In this document: positions 32,410 to 33,844 of the stretch, piece by piece | Numbering within the stretch: position 1 is the stretch's first letter | How the letters are laid out: each line of letters begins with the position of its first letter | DNA from: Myxococcales bacterium | GTDB lineage: Bacteria; Myxococcota_A; Polyangia; Palsa-1104; JAEUJZ01 | DNA length: 33,844 bases | Reading direction: 5' to 3' | NCBI GenBank assembly: GCA_016794465.1 | Contig: JAEUKA010000008.1 | Coordinates: 1-33,844, forward strand | The notes under the pieces: generated by a model | Databases searched by the model: none | The model's input: the letters and a program-made list of their open reading frames with translations, nothing else | Told to the model about the DNA's origin: nothing | Made by a program: the position numbers and the translations under genes

Positions 32410-33453
32410 GTGGTGCCCTCTTTTCTTCGTCGGCTCTCGGACCCTGCGATCAAGACCGTCCTACTCTGTGGCTGCGGGGGTGGGTTTGACTTCCTGCACG
32501 GACTGACGCTGCTTCCGGAGCTGGCGCGACTGGGGAAGCGCGTGATCATTGGCAGTTACTCGTTTGGTGAGCCGCACCGGATCACTACGGCCCCTACCGT
32601 CTTTGATCTCGGTGAGGGTGCGATCGTCAAGCTGGTCACCGCGCGCAGCGTGCCCGATCCGCACTACGGTCCGGAAGTACATCTCTGCGCGTTTCTCGAT
32701 GCCGAGCAGCCCGAGCACGCGCCCCATTCCATCTATGCGTACTACGCCCGCGCGTTCACCGTACCGAAGCTACGGACGCTGTATCGCGAGCTGGTGGCGC
32801 GGCACAGCGTCGATGCGGTGATTCTGTTCGATGGCGGATCAGACTCGCTGATGGTTGGGGATGAAGAAGGACTTGGTGATCCCATCGAGGATGCCGTGTC
32901 CGTTGCCACGGTTGCCGAGCTGGAACGACCTTCCCTCAAGATCCTCGTGAGCATTGGACTGGGTGCGGATCGCTTCAATCAGGTGTCGGATGCGGCATCA
33001 TTGCGCGCGATCGCAGAGCTTACCGCTGCCGGTGGTTTTCTCGGCGCTGTGAGCTTGGAGCAGGCGAGTCCAGGGTTTGCTTTTTACAAGCGCGGGATCG
33101 AACAGATCTACTCCAAACAGACCTTCCGGTCCGCGCTGACCGGCTTCATTATTTCGGCTGCAGAGGGTCACTACGGCTCGCAGGTCGTTCCGCCGATCTT
33201 GCGGAGTCGCGTCCGACCGGGCGGCTTCTTCATCTGGCCGCTGATGGCGATGCTCTTTTCGTTCGATGTGGAGGCCGTTGCCAAGCGGAGCCGGATCGTT
33301 GCGTGGATTCGCAGTTGCTCGACGGTGGATGACTGTCACATCGCCATCCTGAAAGGTCGCGCAGAGCTTGGGACAGCGCTGCGTCCGGTCGAGAACCTTC
33401 CCCGTCACGAGCAGCTGCGCGGCCCCTCCATGAATCACTTCGAGAGCCGATAA
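32410..33453 (+). CDS. DUF1152-family protein
   Basis: A protein of about 347 residues assigned to DUF1152 by its N-terminal glycine-rich strand-loop TVLLCGCGGGFDFLHGLTL, the IGSYSFG segment, the central VILFDGGSDSLMVGDEEGLGDPIEDA and ILVSIGLGADRF. The family has a Rossmann-like fold and is of unknown function, present in scattered bacteria and archaea. GTG 32410 is chosen because a -10-like GATACT lies 10 nt before it; GTG 32371 is in frame and would add 13 residues. No ribosome-binding site is visible at either. Its last 14 codons lie in the 85-bp repeat that recurs, without the gene body, at 31015. This shows that a related copy once existed or was moved. Confidence 0.82.
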   Translation: MVPSFLRRLSDPAIKTVLLCGCGGGFDFLHGLTLLPELARLGKRVIIGSYSFGEPHRITTAPTVFDLGEGAIVKLVTARSVPDPHYGPEVHLCAFLDAEQPEHAPHSIYAYYARAFTVPKLRTLYRELVARHSVDAVILFDGGSDSLMVGDEEGLGDPIEDAVSVATVAELERPSLKILVSIGLGADRFNQVSDAASLRAIAELTAAGGFLGAVSLEQASPGFAFYKRGIEQIYSKQTFRSALTGFIISAAEGHYGSQVVPPILRSRVRPGGFFIWPLMAMLFSFDVEAVAKRSRIVAWIRSCSTVDDCHIAILKGRAELGTALRPVENLPRHEQLRGPSMNHFESR

Positions 33454-33495
33454 GGAGCCGGAAGTGACTGTCTCGCGCAGCGTCATGGCTGGAAG
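33411..33495 (+). repeat. 85-bp direct repeat, right copy
   Basis: Right-hand copy of 31015-31099, containing the end of the intact DUF1152 gene and one partial unit of the 43-bp motif. After 33495 the two copies part completely. Confidence 0.9.
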
Positions 33496-33562
33496 CAATC
33501 GACACATTGACACCTGAATGCGGTTGGCGACGACTCCTCGCAGCGGCTACAGACGTTGGGAG

Positions 33563-33844
33563 ATGCCGCAGACCTACGACACGACGTTTAAAGAGCTGTT
33601 TGCGCACAACTTCGAGGCGCTCTTGCGTTGGCTGATTCCCGACGTGAAGACCTACGAAGTGCTGAAGCTGCCGGAGGAGCTACCGCTGACGACCCGGCGC
33701 GCGGACTTGATGGTGCGAATCGACGGGGGGTTGTCGGGGAAGAGCCGGCGCCACGCGTCGGTGGTTCAGATCTTCGACTGTCAGGTGCAGAGAGATCGGC
33801 GCTTGCCGCAGTCGATGCTGACGAGGGCGGTGCTGGCGCATGAC
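33563..33844 (+). CDS. Rpn/YhgA-like PD-(D/E)XK nuclease family protein, 5' part
   Basis: Open to the window end; 94 residues are visible from ATG 33563 (ATG 33518 in the same frame is possible). MPQTYDTTFKELFAHNFEALL matches, in pieces, the DxxFKxLF start of the Rpn/YhgA recombination-promoting nuclease and putative transposase family. RADLMVRID supplies the first acidic residue and VVQIFDCQVQRDRRLPQSML takes the place of the usual E-x-Q with RML. The usual Glu of ExQ appears as Asp in DCQ, in this reading. Such proteins often occur in multiple copies and cleave DNA in vitro to promote RecA-independent recombination. Placed 68 bp after the 85-bp repeat, it could be related to the rearrangements seen there. 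No good ribosome-binding site: GGGAG touches the ATG. Confidence 0.65.
   Translation, partial: MPQTYDTTFKELFAHNFEALLRWLIPDVKTYEVLKLPEELPLTTRRADLMVRIDGGLSGKSRRHASVVQIFDCQVQRDRRLPQSMLTRAVLAHD

Noticed and set aside
1..33844. tRNA, rRNA or riboswitch
   Set aside because: No cloverleaf, rRNA-like or recognisable riboswitch sequence was found in the gaps by eye.

Overview
This is a GC-rich window with the look of a Myxococcota-type (deltaproteobacterial) genome. It carries Hanks-type Ser/Thr kinases, one of them fused to a 7TM receptor. It also carries a very large alpha-2-macroglobulin lipoprotein, multi-domain periplasmic thiol oxidoreductases and long tightly packed sugar operons. The phylum is inferred from gene content only. 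No rRNA, tRNA or CRISPR array was seen.

Layout. Bases 1-2173 hold a Ser/Thr kinase gene split at its DFG motif by an insertion of exactly 1000 bp, flanked by a 13-bp direct repeat. The insert carries one intact gene of unknown function. Bases 2177-4633 encode a 7TM/HAMP/Ser-Thr kinase receptor. A prohibitin-like (SPFH) lipoprotein (4801-5619) and an L-2-hydroxyglutarate oxidase in AT-richer DNA (5738-6982) follow. Bases 7051-15373 (minus strand) are a seven-gene translationally coupled sugar operon. It diverges from gmhA-gmhB-glycosyltransferase on the plus strand (15552-17922).

The sugar locus supplies the GDP-D-glycero-alpha-D-manno-heptose pathway: gmhA isomerase, hddA kinase, gmhB phosphatase and hddC guanylyltransferase. 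It adds tailoring enzymes: a ColD-like PLP 3-dehydratase with the catalytic Lys replaced by His, a free-standing TPP E1 alpha/beta pair, a B12-type radical SAM enzyme, an Fcl-like epimerase/reductase and another SDR. Together these suggest a deoxy, possibly branched-chain, GDP-heptose for a surface glycan. The branching step is inference.

Bases 17965-18597 encode an uncharacterised protein, and 18637-24798 (minus) a 2053-residue alpha-2-macroglobulin lipoprotein with a CxEQ thioester motif. An array of 43-bp repeats (24867-25103) separates it from a membrane-anchored protein of four tandem DsbA-like domains (25344-27947). An MscS-type channel (28083-29324) converges with an acyl-CoA synthetase (29299-30933, minus).

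The right end looks plastic. A second, different array also has a 43-bp period (31087-31388). An 85-bp direct repeat (31015 and 33411) brackets a coiled-coil gene and a DUF1152 gene, and its left copy preserves an orphan DUF1152 3' end. The window ends inside an Rpn/PD-(D/E)XK nuclease-type gene.
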